This document shows positions 27,588-37,468 of a DNA stretch of 64,000 nucleotides, piece after piece (position 1 is the first letter of the stretch; every line of letters starts with the position of its first letter). The stretch spans positions 62,001-126,000 of the forward strand of contig JANSXY010000005.1 in the NCBI GenBank assembly GCA_024742695.1, written 5' to 3'. This DNA is from Paracoccaceae bacterium. GTDB lineage: Bacteria; Pseudomonadota; Alphaproteobacteria; Rhodobacterales; Rhodobacteraceae. Both the position numbers and the translations under genes were made by a program. The notes under the pieces are model-generated. The model had not been told where the DNA came from. It did no database searches and was given only the letters and a program-made list of their open reading frames with translations.

Positions 27588-28861
27588 CCGCCCGCCCCGG
27601 TTCCGACGCCATCCTCGAACGGATGATGTCGCTGCATCCCAAGATCATCGATCTCACGCTCGACCGGGTCTGGCGGCTTCTGGCCGCCCTGGACCATCCC
27701 GAACGCGTGTTGCCGCCGGTGATCCATGTCGCGGGCACCAACGGCAAGGGATCGACGCTCGCGATGATCCGCGCCGGGCTGGAGGCCGGGGGGGCGGCGG
27801 TGCATGTCTATACCTCGCCGCACCTGGCGCGGTTTCACGAACGCATCCGGCTGGCGGGACGGCTGATCGACGAGGATCGGCTGGCCGCGGTGCTGGAGGA
27901 ATGCGAGGCCGCGAACGGCGGCACGCCGATCACCTATTTCGAGATCACGACCTGCGCCGCGCTGCTGGCCTTCGCGCGCGAACCGGCGGACTGGACGTTG
28001 CTGGAGGTCGGGCTGGGCGGGCGGCTCGATGCCACCAACGTGGTGGACCGGCCCGCGCTGACGATCATCACGCCCGTGTCGCTCGATCATCAGCAGCACC
28101 TGGGCGACACGGTGGCCCAGATCGCGGGCGAGAAGGCGGGCATCCTGAAGCGTGGCGTCCCTTGCATCGTCGGCCCGCAGACGCCCGAGGGGCTGGAGGC
28201 GATCGAGGCGCGGGCCGAGGCGGTCGGCGCGCCGCTGCTGGTGCATGGCCGCGACTGGATGGCGTGGGAGGAACGCGGGCGCCTGGTGTTCCAGGACCAG
28301 ACTGGGCTGATGGACCTGCCGCTGCCGAACCTGCCGGGACCGCACCAGGTGCAGAACGCCGGCGCAGCGCTTATGGCGCTTCGGCATCTCGGGCGCGGTG
28401 AAGCGGCCTGCGAGGCGGCGGTGACGCGGGCGGAGTGGCCGGCACGGATGCAACGGCTGAAGACCGGGCCACTGGTCGCGGCGGCGGGGGCCTGCGAGTT
28501 GTGGCTTGACGGCGGCCACAACCCGGCGGGCGGCGAGGCGGTCGCGGCGACGCTGGCGCGGATGCCGGCGAAGCCCACGCATCTGGTGACGGGCATGCTG
28601 AACACCAAGGACGTCGCGGGCTACATGCGTCCGCTGGCCGCCCGCGCCGCCAGTCTCACCGCGGTGTCGATCCCCGGCGAGGCGGCGACGCTGCCGGCCG
28701 AGGTGACGGCCGAAGCGGCGCGGTCGGTGGGTATCGCGGCGGACACGGCCGACAGCGTCCTGGCGGCGGTGCGGGCCATCGCGGCGCGGGAACCGGGCGC
28801 GCGGATCCTGATTTCCGGCTCTCTCTACCTGGCCGGGCAGGTTCTGCGCGACAACGGCTAG
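27584..28861 (+). CDS. folC: Dihydrofolate synthase / folylpolyglutamate synthase
   Basis: 425 residues. It adds glutamate to dihydropteroate and tetrahydrofolates. The P-loop GTNGKGS is at 51-57, and the Mur-ligase-like core shows [25 protein letters not shown] and [11 protein letters not shown]. The GTG start overlaps the accD stop. The stop lies 3 bases from the convergent zapE stop. Confidence 0.95.
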   Translation: MTARPGSDAILERMMSLHPKIIDLTLDRVWRLLAALDHPERVLPPVIHVAGTNGKGSTLAMIRAGLEAGGAAVHVYTSPHLARFHERIRLAGRLIDEDRLAAVLEECEAANGGTPITYFEITTCAALLAFAREPADWTLLEVGLGGRLDATNVVDRPALTIITPVSLDHQQHLGDTVAQIAGEKAGILKRGVPCIVGPQTPEGLEAIEARAEAVGAPLLVHGRDWMAWEERGRLVFQDQTGLMDLPLPNLPGPHQVQNAGAALMALRHLGRGEAACEAAVTRAEWPARMQRLKTGPLVAAAGACELWLDGGHNPAGGEAVAATLARMPAKPTHLVTGMLNTKDVAGYMRPLAARAASLTAVSIPGEAATLPAEVTAEAARSVGIAADTADSVLAAVRAIAAREPGARILISGSLYLAGQVLRDNG

Positions 28862-28864
28862 CGG

Positions 28865-29947
28865 CTATCCCGCCGCCCAGTCCGCGCCCTGCATCTCGCG
28901 CAGGCGGCTGGCCGTGCGGGCGAATTCGAAACTGCCCTCGCCCTCGGTATAGATCCGCTCCGGTTCGTCCGCCGCCGAGGCGATCAGCCGGACCTTCGCC
29001 TCGTACAGCGTGTCGATCAGGGTCACGAAGCGCTTGGCCTCGTTGTAGTTGGAAATGCCCAGATGCGGGATTTCCTCGAGGATCAGCACCCGCACGGCAT
29101 CGGCGATGGCCAGGTAGTCCGCCGGCCCCAGCGGCTTGCCGCAAAGATCCCAGAACGTGGCCCGCGCCACGCCGGACCGGGCATCGGGCAGCACCACCTC
29201 GCGGCCCTTGACGGCCAGCCGCAGCGGCCCGTCGCTGCCGCCGCCGGTCAGTTCCGTCCAGATCGCCCCGATCGCCTCGCGCGCCGCCGCCCCCGCCGGG
29301 GTGAACCAGACCTGCGCCCCGGCCAGCCGGTGCTGGCGATAGTCGGTCTCGCTTTCCAGTTCATGCACCGTCAGCCGGTCTTCCAGCAGCGCGATGAACG
29401 GCAGGAACAGCGGCCGGTTCAGCCCGTCCTTGTACAGGTCGCGCGGCGGCCGGTTCGAGGTGGTGACGATCGTCACGCCACGGTCGAACAGGCCCTGGAA
29501 CAGCCGCCCGACGATCATCGCGTCGGCGATGTCGGTGATCTGCATCTCGTCGAAACACAGTAGCCGCACGGCGTCGGCCACCGCCTCGGCCACCGGGCGG
29601 ATCGCGTCGTCCACGCCGGTCTTGCGGACCTCGTGCAACTGGCCCTGGATTTCCTGCATGAAGGCGTGGAAATGCACCCGGCGCTTGGCCGCGATCGCGG
29701 TGTGCTCGAAGAACAGGTCCATCAGCATCGACTTGCCGCGCCCGACCCCGCCCCAAAGGTAGAGCCCCTTGGGCAGCACCGGCGGCTTGGCGAAGAGGCC
29801 GGCGAAGACCCCGCGCTTCGCAGGCTGCGCCTCCAGCACCTGGCGGACCTCTTCCAGCACCGGCAACACCGCGCGCTGCCCGGCATCGGCGCGCAGCGTG
29901 CCGGCGTGGATATGCGCGTCGTAGATCTCGGTCAGGGTCTGCCTCAT
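28865..29947 (-). CDS. zapE: Cell-division AAA ATPase ZapE (AFG1-like)
   Basis: 360 residues. ZapE/AFG1 ATPases act at the division site in bacteria and in protein quality control in mitochondria. Walker A GGVGRGKS is at 66-73; LLCFDEMQITDIADAM gives Walker B, and TSNRPPRDLYKDGLNR is the family signature. Two starts six bases apart (29953 and 29947) are equally possible, and neither has a strong ribosome-binding site. Confidence 0.93.
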   Translation of the reverse strand: MRQTLTEIYDAHIHAGTLRADAGQRAVLPVLEEVRQVLEAQPAKRGVFAGLFAKPPVLPKGLYLWGGVGRGKSMLMDLFFEHTAIAAKRRVHFHAFMQEIQGQLHEVRKTGVDDAIRPVAEAVADAVRLLCFDEMQITDIADAMIVGRLFQGLFDRGVTIVTTSNRPPRDLYKDGLNRPLFLPFIALLEDRLTVHELESETDYRQHRLAGAQVWFTPAGAAAREAIGAIWTELTGGGSDGPLRLAVKGREVVLPDARSGVARATFWDLCGKPLGPADYLAIADAVRVLILEEIPHLGISNYNEAKRFVTLIDTLYEAKVRLIASAADEPERIYTEGEGSFEFARTASRLREMQGADWAAG

Positions 29948-29996
29948 GGCCATTCCGATAGCCTGCCGGGGGCCGCCGTGGGAAGGGGCGGCGGAT

Positions 29997-30011
29997 TTGT
30001 GTCGCATACAA
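29997..30011. promoter_or_regulatory. Possible regulator operator upstream of the MFS gene
   Basis: Inverted repeat TTGT (29997-30000), seven bases, ACAA (30008-30011), in an AT-rich patch between zapE and the transporter. It resembles sites of FCD-type GntR regulators. No such regulator is in the window. Confidence 0.25.
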
Positions 30012-30073
30012 TTGCGCATTTGACCGCCGCGCCGGCTTGGCGCAACGCTGCCGCCGCGATACTGGAGAACGCC

Positions 30074-31318
30074 ATGCCCGAGGCCAGGGCCCCGCTCGTC
30101 ACACCGGTCCTGGTGGCCGGCTGCATCGTCATCATGCTGGGTTTCGCGATCCGGGCCAGTTTCGGCGTGTTCCAGATCCCGATCGCCGAGGAATTCGGCT
30201 GGCTCAGGGCCGAATTCTCGCTCGCCATCGCGATCCAGAACCTTGCCTGGGGGATCGGCCAGCCGATCTTCGGCGCCATCGCCGAGCGCTTCGGCGACCG
30301 CCGGGCGATCGTGGCGGGGGCGGGCCTCTATGCCGCCGGTCTCGTGCTGTCGGCCTTCGCGACCACGCCGCTGCAACATCAGCTTCTGGAAGTGATCGTC
30401 GGTTTCGGCATCGCCGGCACCGGCTTCGGCGTGATCCTCGCCGTGGTCGGGCGGGCAAGTTCGGACGAAAACCGCTCCATCGCCTTGGGGATCGCCACCG
30501 CCGCCGGTTCGGCCGGGCAGGTGATCGGCCCGCCGGTGGCGGTCGGCCTGCTGGCCGTCTACCCGTGGCAGACGGTGTTCCTGATCTTCGCCGCCGTGAT
30601 CCTCGCCGCGCTTTTCGTGCTGCCGATGATGCGCGCGCCGAAGCGCGCGAGCCGGGCGGAGCTGGAGGAAAGCATGGGCGCCGTGCTGACCCGCGCCTTC
30701 CGCGACCCGAGCTACACGCTGATCTTCCTTGGCTTTTTCTCCTGCGGCTATCAACTGGCCTTCATCACCGCGCATTTCCCGGCCTTCGTGACCGAGATGT
30801 GCGGCGCCATCGACCCGCAGGGGATGCTGGCGGGGCTGGGCGTGACATCGACCTCGGCGCTCGGCGCGGTGGCGATTTCCGTGATCGGGCTGGCGAATGT
30901 CGCGGGCACGATCACCGCCGGCATTCTCGGCAAGCGCTATACCAAGAAATACCTGCTGGCGGGGATCTACACGGCACGAACCATCGCCGCGGCGGTGTTC
31001 ATCCTGCTGCCGATCACCCCGGCCTCGGTGCTGGTGTTCTCGGCGGTGATGGGCGCCTTGTGGCTGGCCACTGTGCCGCTGACCTCGGGGCTGATCGCGC
31101 ATATCTACGGGCTGCGCTACATGGGCACGCTTTACGGCATCGTGTTCTTCAGCCACCAGCTGGGCGGGTTCCTGGGCGTCTGGCTGGGCGGCCGGATGTA
31201 CGACATCACCGGCGACTACACGCTGGTGTGGTGGATCGGCGTTGGTGTCGGCGCGTTTTCCGCGCTGGTTCACCTGCCGGTGCGGGAGCGCCGGGCGGAC
31301 CTGGCCGCGGCGGCCTGA
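30074..31318 (+). CDS. Major facilitator superfamily transporter (OFA/monocarboxylate-like)
   Basis: 414 residues with about 12 membrane helices and a central loop (about 195-215). The first helix and loop, FAIRASFGVFQIPIAEEFGW, resemble the monocarboxylate/oxalate-formate group of MFS, but the substrate is not determinable. The ATG at 30074 begins a short hydrophilic head before helix 1. Its stop is 7 bases from the convergent xylA stop. Confidence 0.82.
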   Translation: MPEARAPLVTPVLVAGCIVIMLGFAIRASFGVFQIPIAEEFGWLRAEFSLAIAIQNLAWGIGQPIFGAIAERFGDRRAIVAGAGLYAAGLVLSAFATTPLQHQLLEVIVGFGIAGTGFGVILAVVGRASSDENRSIALGIATAAGSAGQVIGPPVAVGLLAVYPWQTVFLIFAAVILAALFVLPMMRAPKRASRAELEESMGAVLTRAFRDPSYTLIFLGFFSCGYQLAFITAHFPAFVTEMCGAIDPQGMLAGLGVTSTSALGAVAISVIGLANVAGTITAGILGKRYTKKYLLAGIYTARTIAAAVFILLPITPASVLVFSAVMGALWLATVPLTSGLIAHIYGLRYMGTLYGIVFFSHQLGGFLGVWLGGRMYDITGDYTLVWWIGVGVGAFSALVHLPVRERRADLAAAA

Positions 31319-31325
31319 GCGGCGC

Positions 31326-32630
31326 TCAGACGAACCGGTTCCACAGGTTTTCCAGCCGCTCCTGCCGGCCCGATCGCGGTTCGGGATCGACCCCGCCGGC
31401 GAGGACGCGGGCCGCGATGGCGTCGAAATCCTCCTCGGCCAGCATCTTGCGCGCCGCCGGGCTGTCCCAGCCGGCGTAGCGGTCGGCCCGCGCGCGTTCC
31501 AGCCCGCCATCCTCCAGCATCGCCGCCGCGGCCTTCAGCCCGCGGGCGCAAACGTCCATCGCGCCGGCATGGGCCATCACCAGGTCTTCGGGATCGAGGC
31601 TTTGGCGCCGCAGCTTGGCGTCGAAATTGGTGCCGCCGGTCGTGAACCCGCCGGCGCGCAGGATCTCGTAATAGGCCAGCGCCAGCTCCGGCACGTTGTT
31701 GGGAAACTGGTCGGTATCCCAGCCGGACTGGTAGTCGTTGCGGTTCATGTCGATGGAACCGAAGATGCCCAGCGCCGCCGCCAGCGCGATCTCGTGCTCG
31801 AAACTGTGGCCCGCGAGGATCGCGTGGCCCTGTTCGATGTTCACCTTGACCTCGTCCTCCAGCCCGAAGCGCTTCAGCGTGCCGTAGACCGTGGCGACGT
31901 CGTAATCGTACTGGTGCTTGGAGGGTTCCTGCGGCTTCGGTTCGATCAGGATCGTGCCGGTGAACCCGATCTTGTGCTTGTAGTCGACGACCTTCGACAG
32001 GAACCGCCCGAACTGGTCCGTCTCGCGGCCGAGATCGGTGTTCAGAAGCGTCTCGTAGCCCTCGCGCCCGCCCCACAGGACGTAGTTCTGTCCGCCCAGC
32101 CGGTGCGTGGCGTCCATGCAGGCCTTCACCGTCGCCGCGGCCCAGGCGAACACGTCGGGGTCGGGGTTGGTGGCGGCGCCGGCCATGAAGCGGCGATGGG
32201 TGAAGAGGTTGGCCGTGCCCCACAGCAGGCGGGTCTTGCGGCCCTCCATCTTGGCCGCGAAGTAGTCGGTGATCTCTTCGAGGTTGCGCAGGCTCTCGGC
32301 GAAACTCGCACCCTCGGGCCGCACGTCGGCGTCGTGAAAGCAGAAGAACGGCACGCCCAGGATGTCGAACAGGTCGAACGCCACGTCGGCCTTGAGGCGG
32401 GCAAGCGCCATCGTGTCGCCGAACCAGGGCCGCTGGAAGGTCTGGCCGCCGAACGGGTCGCCGCCTTGCCAGGCGAAGCTGTGCCAGTAGGCCACCGCGA
32501 AGCGCAGGTGATCCTCCAGCCGCTTGCCCATCACCACCTGGTCGGGATCGTAGTGGCGGAAGGCGAATTCGTTGTCGCTGTCCGGGCCCTCGTAGCGGAT
32601 CGGTTCGATGCCCTTGAAGAAATCGGTCAT
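31326..32630 (-). CDS. xylA: Xylose isomerase
   Basis: 434 residues, class II length. It converts D-xylose to D-xylulose using two divalent metals. Landmarks are [12 protein letters not shown] (catalytic His and Asp), [10 protein letters not shown] with a metal Glu, [18 protein letters not shown], and [19 protein letters not shown]. It is the last gene of the xylFHGBA operon; its start overlaps the xylB stop by four bases. Confidence 0.97.
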   Translation of the reverse strand: MTDFFKGIEPIRYEGPDSDNEFAFRHYDPDQVVMGKRLEDHLRFAVAYWHSFAWQGGDPFGGQTFQRPWFGDTMALARLKADVAFDLFDILGVPFFCFHDADVRPEGASFAESLRNLEEITDYFAAKMEGRKTRLLWGTANLFTHRRFMAGAATNPDPDVFAWAAATVKACMDATHRLGGQNYVLWGGREGYETLLNTDLGRETDQFGRFLSKVVDYKHKIGFTGTILIEPKPQEPSKHQYDYDVATVYGTLKRFGLEDEVKVNIEQGHAILAGHSFEHEIALAAALGIFGSIDMNRNDYQSGWDTDQFPNNVPELALAYYEILRAGGFTTGGTNFDAKLRRQSLDPEDLVMAHAGAMDVCARGLKAAAAMLEDGGLERARADRYAGWDSPAARKMLAEEDFDAIAARVLAGGVDPEPRSGRQERLENLWNRFV

Positions 32631-34066
32631 GGCAGGCTCCTGATGGCAGTCGCGGCGGCGCGGTAGCGGGCGTGGCCCGCCTCGAAGGCGTCGGCAAGGG
32701 CGGCGTCGGGTTCCACCACCCGCGCGATCGGCGGACGCGTCGCCACCTCGGCCCCGGCGCCGGTGGCGGCCATCAGGCCCAGCCGGGCGGCACCGAAGGC
32801 CGCGCCGAAATCTCCCTCCGCCGGCACGGCGAGCGGCAGGCCCAGCGCCGTGGCGATCGCCGAAAGCCAGTAGTCGGAGCGCGAACCGCCACCCACGGCG
32901 AGCAGGTGATCGAGCCGGGTGCCGGTGGCGGCCAGCGCGTCGCGGCAGTCGGCCAGCGCGAAGGTCACGCCCTCCAGCACCGCGCGCGTCGCCGCCGCGC
33001 GGTCGGTCGCATGTTCGAGGCCCAGGAACGCGCCGCGCACCTTCGCGTCGTTCCAGGGGGTCCGTTCGCCGCCGAGATAGGGCAGGAACAGGGTCTCGCC
33101 GGGCGCCTGAAGCGGGCCGAGCCCGGCGGTCAGCCCCGCCGCCTCGGCGCCAACGAGGCCGGCGAACCAGTTCAGCGAATCGGTGGCCGACAGGATCACC
33201 CCCATCTGGTGCCAGCGCCCCGGCAGCGCGTGGCAGAAGGTGTGCACGGCGGTGTCCGGCGCCGGGCTGTAGCCCTCGGTCGCGGCGAACAGCACCCCCG
33301 ACGTGCCGAGCGAGACGAAGCCCGCGCCCGCCGCGACCGCGCCGGCCCCGACGCCAGCCGCCGCATTGTCACCCGCGCCGCCCGCCACCGGCAGGCCCGC
33401 GCGCATCCCGAAGCGTTGCGCGATCTCGGCCCTCAGCCCGCCGGACACCTCCGATCCTTCGACCAGCCGGGGCATCTGTGCGCGCGTCAGCCCCGTCGCG
33501 GCCAGCAGATCGTCCGACCAGTCGCGCCGCCCGGTATCCAGCCAGCTTGTCCCCGCCGCGTCGGACATCTCGGCCACCGCCTCGCCGGTCAGCCACAGCC
33601 GCAGGTAATCCTTGGGCAGCAGCACCCGGGCCACCCGGTCGAACAGCGCCGGTTCGTGCCGCGCGACCCAGACGAGCTTGGGCGCGGTGAAACCCGGGAA
33701 GACGATGTTGCCGGTGATCGCGCGGAACCGCGGATCGGCGTCAAGCTCCGCCGCCTCGACATGGGCGCGGGTGTCGTTCCACAGGATGGACGGGCGCAGC
33801 ACCTCGGCCGAGCCGTCGATCAGCGTGGCGCCATGCATCTGGCCCGACAGGCCGATCCCGGCCACCGCCGACAGGTCGGCGCGCGCGGACAGATCGGCCA
33901 GCACGGCCTCGGCAGCCGCGATCCAGTCCGACGGCCATTGTTCCGACCAGCCGTGATTTGGGCGAGAGACCGAAAGCGGCGCCGTCGCCTCGGCCACGAC
34001 GCGCTGCGCCGCGTCGATCAACAGCCCCTTGAGCCCCGATGTGCCGAGATCGAGACCGAGATACAT
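32627..34066 (-). CDS. xylB: Xylulokinase
   Basis: 479 residues. It phosphorylates D-xylulose to the 5-phosphate entering the pentose phosphate pathway. FGGY-kinase features: N-terminal [25 protein letters not shown], the [13 protein letters not shown] phosphate loop and [12 protein letters not shown]. The ATG at 34066 is chosen because it overlaps the xylG stop as TGATG; the frame remains open further upstream through xylG. Coupled to xylG and xylA on both sides. Confidence 0.96.
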   Translation of the reverse strand: MYLGLDLGTSGLKGLLIDAAQRVVAEATAPLSVSRPNHGWSEQWPSDWIAAAEAVLADLSARADLSAVAGIGLSGQMHGATLIDGSAEVLRPSILWNDTRAHVEAAELDADPRFRAITGNIVFPGFTAPKLVWVARHEPALFDRVARVLLPKDYLRLWLTGEAVAEMSDAAGTSWLDTGRRDWSDDLLAATGLTRAQMPRLVEGSEVSGGLRAEIAQRFGMRAGLPVAGGAGDNAAAGVGAGAVAAGAGFVSLGTSGVLFAATEGYSPAPDTAVHTFCHALPGRWHQMGVILSATDSLNWFAGLVGAEAAGLTAGLGPLQAPGETLFLPYLGGERTPWNDAKVRGAFLGLEHATDRAAATRAVLEGVTFALADCRDALAATGTRLDHLLAVGGGSRSDYWLSAIATALGLPLAVPAEGDFGAAFGAARLGLMAATGAGAEVATRPPIARVVEPDAALADAFEAGHARYRAAATAIRSLP

Positions 34067-34833
34067 CACGCCGCCAGATGTTCGGGGTTCTTGCCGGCGA
34101 TGATCATGCCCAGCAGGTCGTCCTCCGTCGCGCGATGCACGTCGACGGTTCCGACAAGCTGGCCGTTCTTCATCACCGAGGCGCGATCGCACAGCGCCTT
34201 CACCTGGTGAATGTCGTGGTCGATCAGGAAGATGCCGATCCCCTGTCGCTTCAGCTCGTCGATCAGTTCGGCGACCATCCGCGTTTCCTCGACCCCCAGC
34301 GCGGCGGTGGGTTCGTCCATGATCAGGATCTCGGCGTTGAAATAGACCGCCCGCGCGATGGCGACGGACTGGCGCTGACCGCCCGACAGCGCCTTCACCG
34401 GGGCGGTGTAGCGGCGGAAGTTGGGGTTCAGCCGCTTCATGATCTTGCGCGTCTCGGCCTCCATCTGGGCGTCGTCGACAAGGCCCAGCGGCGTGACAAG
34501 CTCGCGGCCGAGGAACAGGTTCGCGGCGGCGTCGAGATTGTCGGCCAGCGCGAGATACTGGTAGATCGTCTCGATCCGGTAACGGCGGGCGTCGCGCGGG
34601 TTGTTGATCTGCGCGGACTGGCCCTTGACGATGATCTCGCCCGCGTCGCGCTGGATCGCGCCCGACAGCATCTTCATCAGCACCGACTTGCCCGCGCCGT
34701 TATGGCCCAGGATGCCGACGACCTCGCCGGGATAGAGGTTGACGGTGACATGGTCGACGGCATGGATGCCGCCGAAGCTTTTCACCATGTCGCGCATCTC
34801 GACAAGCGGGGTTCCGCTGCGATCGATGGTCAT
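34066..34833 (-). CDS. xylG: Xylose ABC transporter ATP-binding protein, single-domain form
   Basis: 255 residues with one complete ABC domain: Walker A GHNGAGKS, signature LSGGQRQS, Walker [12 protein letters not shown] and the switch His in [10 protein letters not shown]. coli XylG is about twice this length with two fused ATPase domains, so this protein must act as a homodimer, as is common in alphaproteobacterial sugar systems. It overlaps xylH by four bases and xylB by one. Confidence 0.9.
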   Translation of the reverse strand: MTIDRSGTPLVEMRDMVKSFGGIHAVDHVTVNLYPGEVVGILGHNGAGKSVLMKMLSGAIQRDAGEIIVKGQSAQINNPRDARRYRIETIYQYLALADNLDAAANLFLGRELVTPLGLVDDAQMEAETRKIMKRLNPNFRRYTAPVKALSGGQRQSVAIARAVYFNAEILIMDEPTAALGVEETRMVAELIDELKRQGIGIFLIDHDIHQVKALCDRASVMKNGQLVGTVDVHRATEDDLLGMIIAGKNPEHLAA

Positions 34834-36131
34834 ATCCGGTCCCCCGTTCTGCGGCGGTAGATGATGTCGACAAGCACCGCGACGACCAGCACGACACCGA
34901 CGACGATGTTCTGGTAGGGCGCATCGACGCCGACCATCGCCATGCCCGATTGCAGCGACTGCATGATCAGCGCGCCAAGGATCGCGCCGTAGATCGTGCC
35001 GACCCCGCCGGCGAGCGCGGTGCCGCCGATCACCGCCGCGGCGATCACGCGCAGTTCGTCCAGCGTGCCGATGTCGTTCGAGTGGAAGGTCAGCCGCGCC
35101 GAGGCGACGACCGCCGACAGCGCGCACAGCGCGCCGACGATGGCGAAGACCTTGACGGTCAGCAGCCGGGTGTCGATGCCCGACAGTTCGGCCGCGTCGG
35201 GGTTGCCCCCGGCGGCGAAGATGTAGCGGCCCAGCCGGGTCTTCTGCGCGACGATCGTCATCGCCGTGGCGATCGCGATCAGCAGAAGCACCGAGAACGG
35301 CACGCCGTAGCCCACCGTCAGGCCCTCGGGCATCACCTCGCCGCGTGCCTCGAACATCTGTGCCAGCCGGCGTTCGGGAATCTCGTAGGCATTCAGCGTG
35401 GCGACGAAGCCGAGGATCGCGGCGACCACGATCGCCGCCAGCGTGACTTCGGCCCAGACCGGCTTGACAGGGAATTCGTGGCGGACCTTGTTGCGCCGGA
35501 CCGACCACAGGCCCCAGATCGCGGCCAGCGCCGCCAGCCCGCCGAGGATCCAGCTGCCGGTCTCGCCCAGCGTGCCGTTGATCCCGCCCAGGGTCTGGAA
35601 GGTTTCGTCAAGCGGCCCGATGGTCTGGCCGCGGGTCAGGAACCAGGCGACGTTGCGCCACACCAGAAGCCCGCCCAGCGTCACGATGAAGGCCGGGATC
35701 GCCAGGTAGCCGATCAGGTAGCCGTGGAACGCGCCGATGATCACCCCGGTGGCGATGCCGGCGAGGATCGTGACCCAGGGGATCAGCGGATGGCCGAAGC
35801 CAAGGCCCAGCGCGTTCGGCAGGATCTCGGTCTGGGTCATCGCCATGACCGCCGAACAGGTCGCCAGCAGCGCGCCCACCGACAGGTCGATATGCCGGGT
35901 GACGATGACGAAGACCATGCCGGTCGCCATGATCGCGACGCTGACGGTCTGGATCGTCAGGTTGAAGATGTTGCGCGGCGTGAGGAACCTGCCCTCCGTC
36001 CAGACGTTGAAAACCAGGCAGATGACGAAGAAGGCGCCGATCATGCCCAGAAGGCGCGTGTCGATCTCGAGCGCGGCGAGGAAGCCGCGGCGCGGGCGGG
36101 GCCCTGCGCCGGTGGACGTGGCATCAGACAT
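34830..36131 (-). CDS. xylH: Xylose ABC transporter permease
   Basis: 433 residues with about ten or more membrane helices and a conserved permease core, GGTALAGGVGTIYGAILGALIMQSL near 355-380. XylH forms the inner-membrane channel taking xylose from XylF. A cytoplasmic N-terminal head of about 25 residues precedes helix 1. It lies 78 bases after xylF, with a strong stem-loop between. Confidence 0.94.
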   Translation of the reverse strand: MSDATSTGAGPRPRRGFLAALEIDTRLLGMIGAFFVICLVFNVWTEGRFLTPRNIFNLTIQTVSVAIMATGMVFVIVTRHIDLSVGALLATCSAVMAMTQTEILPNALGLGFGHPLIPWVTILAGIATGVIIGAFHGYLIGYLAIPAFIVTLGGLLVWRNVAWFLTRGQTIGPLDETFQTLGGINGTLGETGSWILGGLAALAAIWGLWSVRRNKVRHEFPVKPVWAEVTLAAIVVAAILGFVATLNAYEIPERRLAQMFEARGEVMPEGLTVGYGVPFSVLLLIAIATAMTIVAQKTRLGRYIFAAGGNPDAAELSGIDTRLLTVKVFAIVGALCALSAVVASARLTFHSNDIGTLDELRVIAAAVIGGTALAGGVGTIYGAILGALIMQSLQSGMAMVGVDAPYQNIVVGVVLVVAVLVDIIYRRRTGDRI

Positions 36132-36157
36132 CGGAACGGTTCCCGGGGTGGATGGGG

Positions 36158-36184
36158 GCCGCCCCGCGCGTGGCGCGGGACGGC
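36158..36184 (-). promoter_or_regulatory. Stem-loop between xylF and xylH
   Basis: Arms GCCGCCCCGCGC (36158-36169) and GCGCGGGACGGC (36173-36184) pair at 11 of 12 positions around a three-base loop. No U-tract follows on the minus strand, so it more likely protects the xylF mRNA end or attenuates read-through than terminates fully. Confidence 0.55.
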
Positions 36185-36209
36185 CCGGTGCGGGCTGTCA
36201 GGCCCGGGT

Positions 36210-37235
36210 TCAGTTGCAGGGGGCCGGGCCGCCGGAAACGCCCTGGCACAGCGCCTCCTGCGAAATCCAGCCGGCATCGACCACGGTCGTCAGGTTGTCT
36301 TGCGTGATCGGCACCGGGGCCAGGAACACCGCGTTCACCTCGACGTTGCCCGGCGTGGTGAACTTCGACGCGCCGTCGATGGCATCGCCCGCCGTGCCGC
36401 CGCCCAGCTGCACCGCGATCTCGCCCGCGGCCTTGCCCAGTTCGCGCGCGTCCTTCCAGACGCTGACGGTCTGGGTGCCCAGCGCGACGCGGTTCAGCGC
36501 GGCATGGTCACCGTCCTGCCCGGACACCGGGATACCTTCCATCCCCTGCGCGGTCAGCGCCGCCACGACGCCGCCGGCGGTGCCGTCGTTCGAGGCGATC
36601 ACCGCGTCGACGTTGTTGTCGTTGGCGGTGAGGATCTGTTCCATGTTGCGCTGGGCGTTCGCCGGCAGCCAGCCGTCGGTATAGGCCTCGCCGACGATGG
36701 TGATGGCGCCCGAATCCACCGCCGCCTGGATGATCTCCTGCTGGCCGCCGCGCAGGAAGTCGGAGTTCGGATCGGTCGGCGAGCCCTTGATCATCACGTC
36801 GTTGCCGGTGGGCTGCGCGGCGAAGACGGCACGGGCCTGCATCCGGCCGACCTCGACGTTGTCGAAGGTGATGTAGAAGGCGCGGGCATCCTCGATCAGG
36901 CGGTCATAGGCGATGACCGGAATGCCCTCGGCCGCGGCGGCCTCGACGGCGGGAATGATCGCCTGGGTGTCCTGCGCCAGCAGGATCAGCACGTCGGCGC
37001 CCTGCGCGATCAGGCTTTCGACATCGGACAGCTGCTTGGCCGTCGAGGATTGCGCATCGGCCGAGATGTAGGCCGCCCCGGCGGCATCCAGCGCGCCCTT
37101 GATCGCGGCCTCGTCGGTCTTCCAGCGCTCTTCCTGGAAGTTCGACCAGGAGACGCCGACGGTCAGGTCCTGGGCCAGCGCGGCCGAGGAAAACCCGAGG
37201 GTCGCCACGACGGCGGCGACGATCGTTCTGTGCAT
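36210..37235 (-). CDS. xylF: Periplasmic xylose-binding protein
   Basis: 341 residues. A signal peptide is clear ([21 protein letters not shown], cleavage before QD). The mature protein is a type I sugar-binding fold: [42 protein letters not shown], and [19 protein letters not shown]. These match XylF. GGGAGG lies just before the ATG at 37235. First gene of the operon, divergent from xylR. Confidence 0.95.
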   Translation of the reverse strand: MHRTIVAAVVATLGFSSAALAQDLTVGVSWSNFQEERWKTDEAAIKGALDAAGAAYISADAQSSTAKQLSDVESLIAQGADVLILLAQDTQAIIPAVEAAAAEGIPVIAYDRLIEDARAFYITFDNVEVGRMQARAVFAAQPTGNDVMIKGSPTDPNSDFLRGGQQEIIQAAVDSGAITIVGEAYTDGWLPANAQRNMEQILTANDNNVDAVIASNDGTAGGVVAALTAQGMEGIPVSGQDGDHAALNRVALGTQTVSVWKDARELGKAAGEIAVQLGGGTAGDAIDGASKFTTPGNVEVNAVFLAPVPITQDNLTTVVDAGWISQEALCQGVSGGPAPCN

Positions 37236-37302
37236 ATGATCCTCCCTTGGATGGGGCCAGCACCGGCCCGCCCGGCGGAATCGCCGAAACGCCATCAGCC
37301 TT

Positions 37303-37334
37303 ACGCTGATATTTTTAGTTGTCAAAATAAAAAT
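37303..37334 (-). promoter_or_regulatory. xylF promoter -35 box inside an AT-rich inverted repeat (probable XylR operator)
   Basis: ATTTTTA (37311-37317) and TAAAAAT (37328-37334) form a perfect 7-bp inverted repeat with a 10-base spacer, in a 40-base stretch (37301-37340) of only 25% G+C. Within it the minus strand has a perfect TTGACA (37325-37320) as -35 for xylF; the -10 is weak (TAAGGC or AAGGCT about 16-17 bases on). ROK repressors such as XylR bind comparable AT-rich repeats. Confidence 0.6.
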
Positions 37335-37468
37335 TCTCTCCAAGACTTGGGTCGCGTAATAAAATGGCCGAAGTCCTGCCGCAATGCGGCATGATCGACC
37401 AACATGGCCGCGAAAATCATGCTGCACCGCAGATATTTTCTTCGGCGGTCAAATTAACTGGGGGCGAG

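Noticed and set aside
31316-31328. Palindrome TGAGCGGCGCTCA holding the stop codons of both the MFS gene and xylA
   Set aside because: Too short for a terminator and expected when two TGA codons face each other a few bases apart.
31326-32630. xylA reads IEQGH where many enzymes have IEANH
   Set aside because: I recall this variant from related xylose isomerases; all metal and catalytic residues elsewhere are present.
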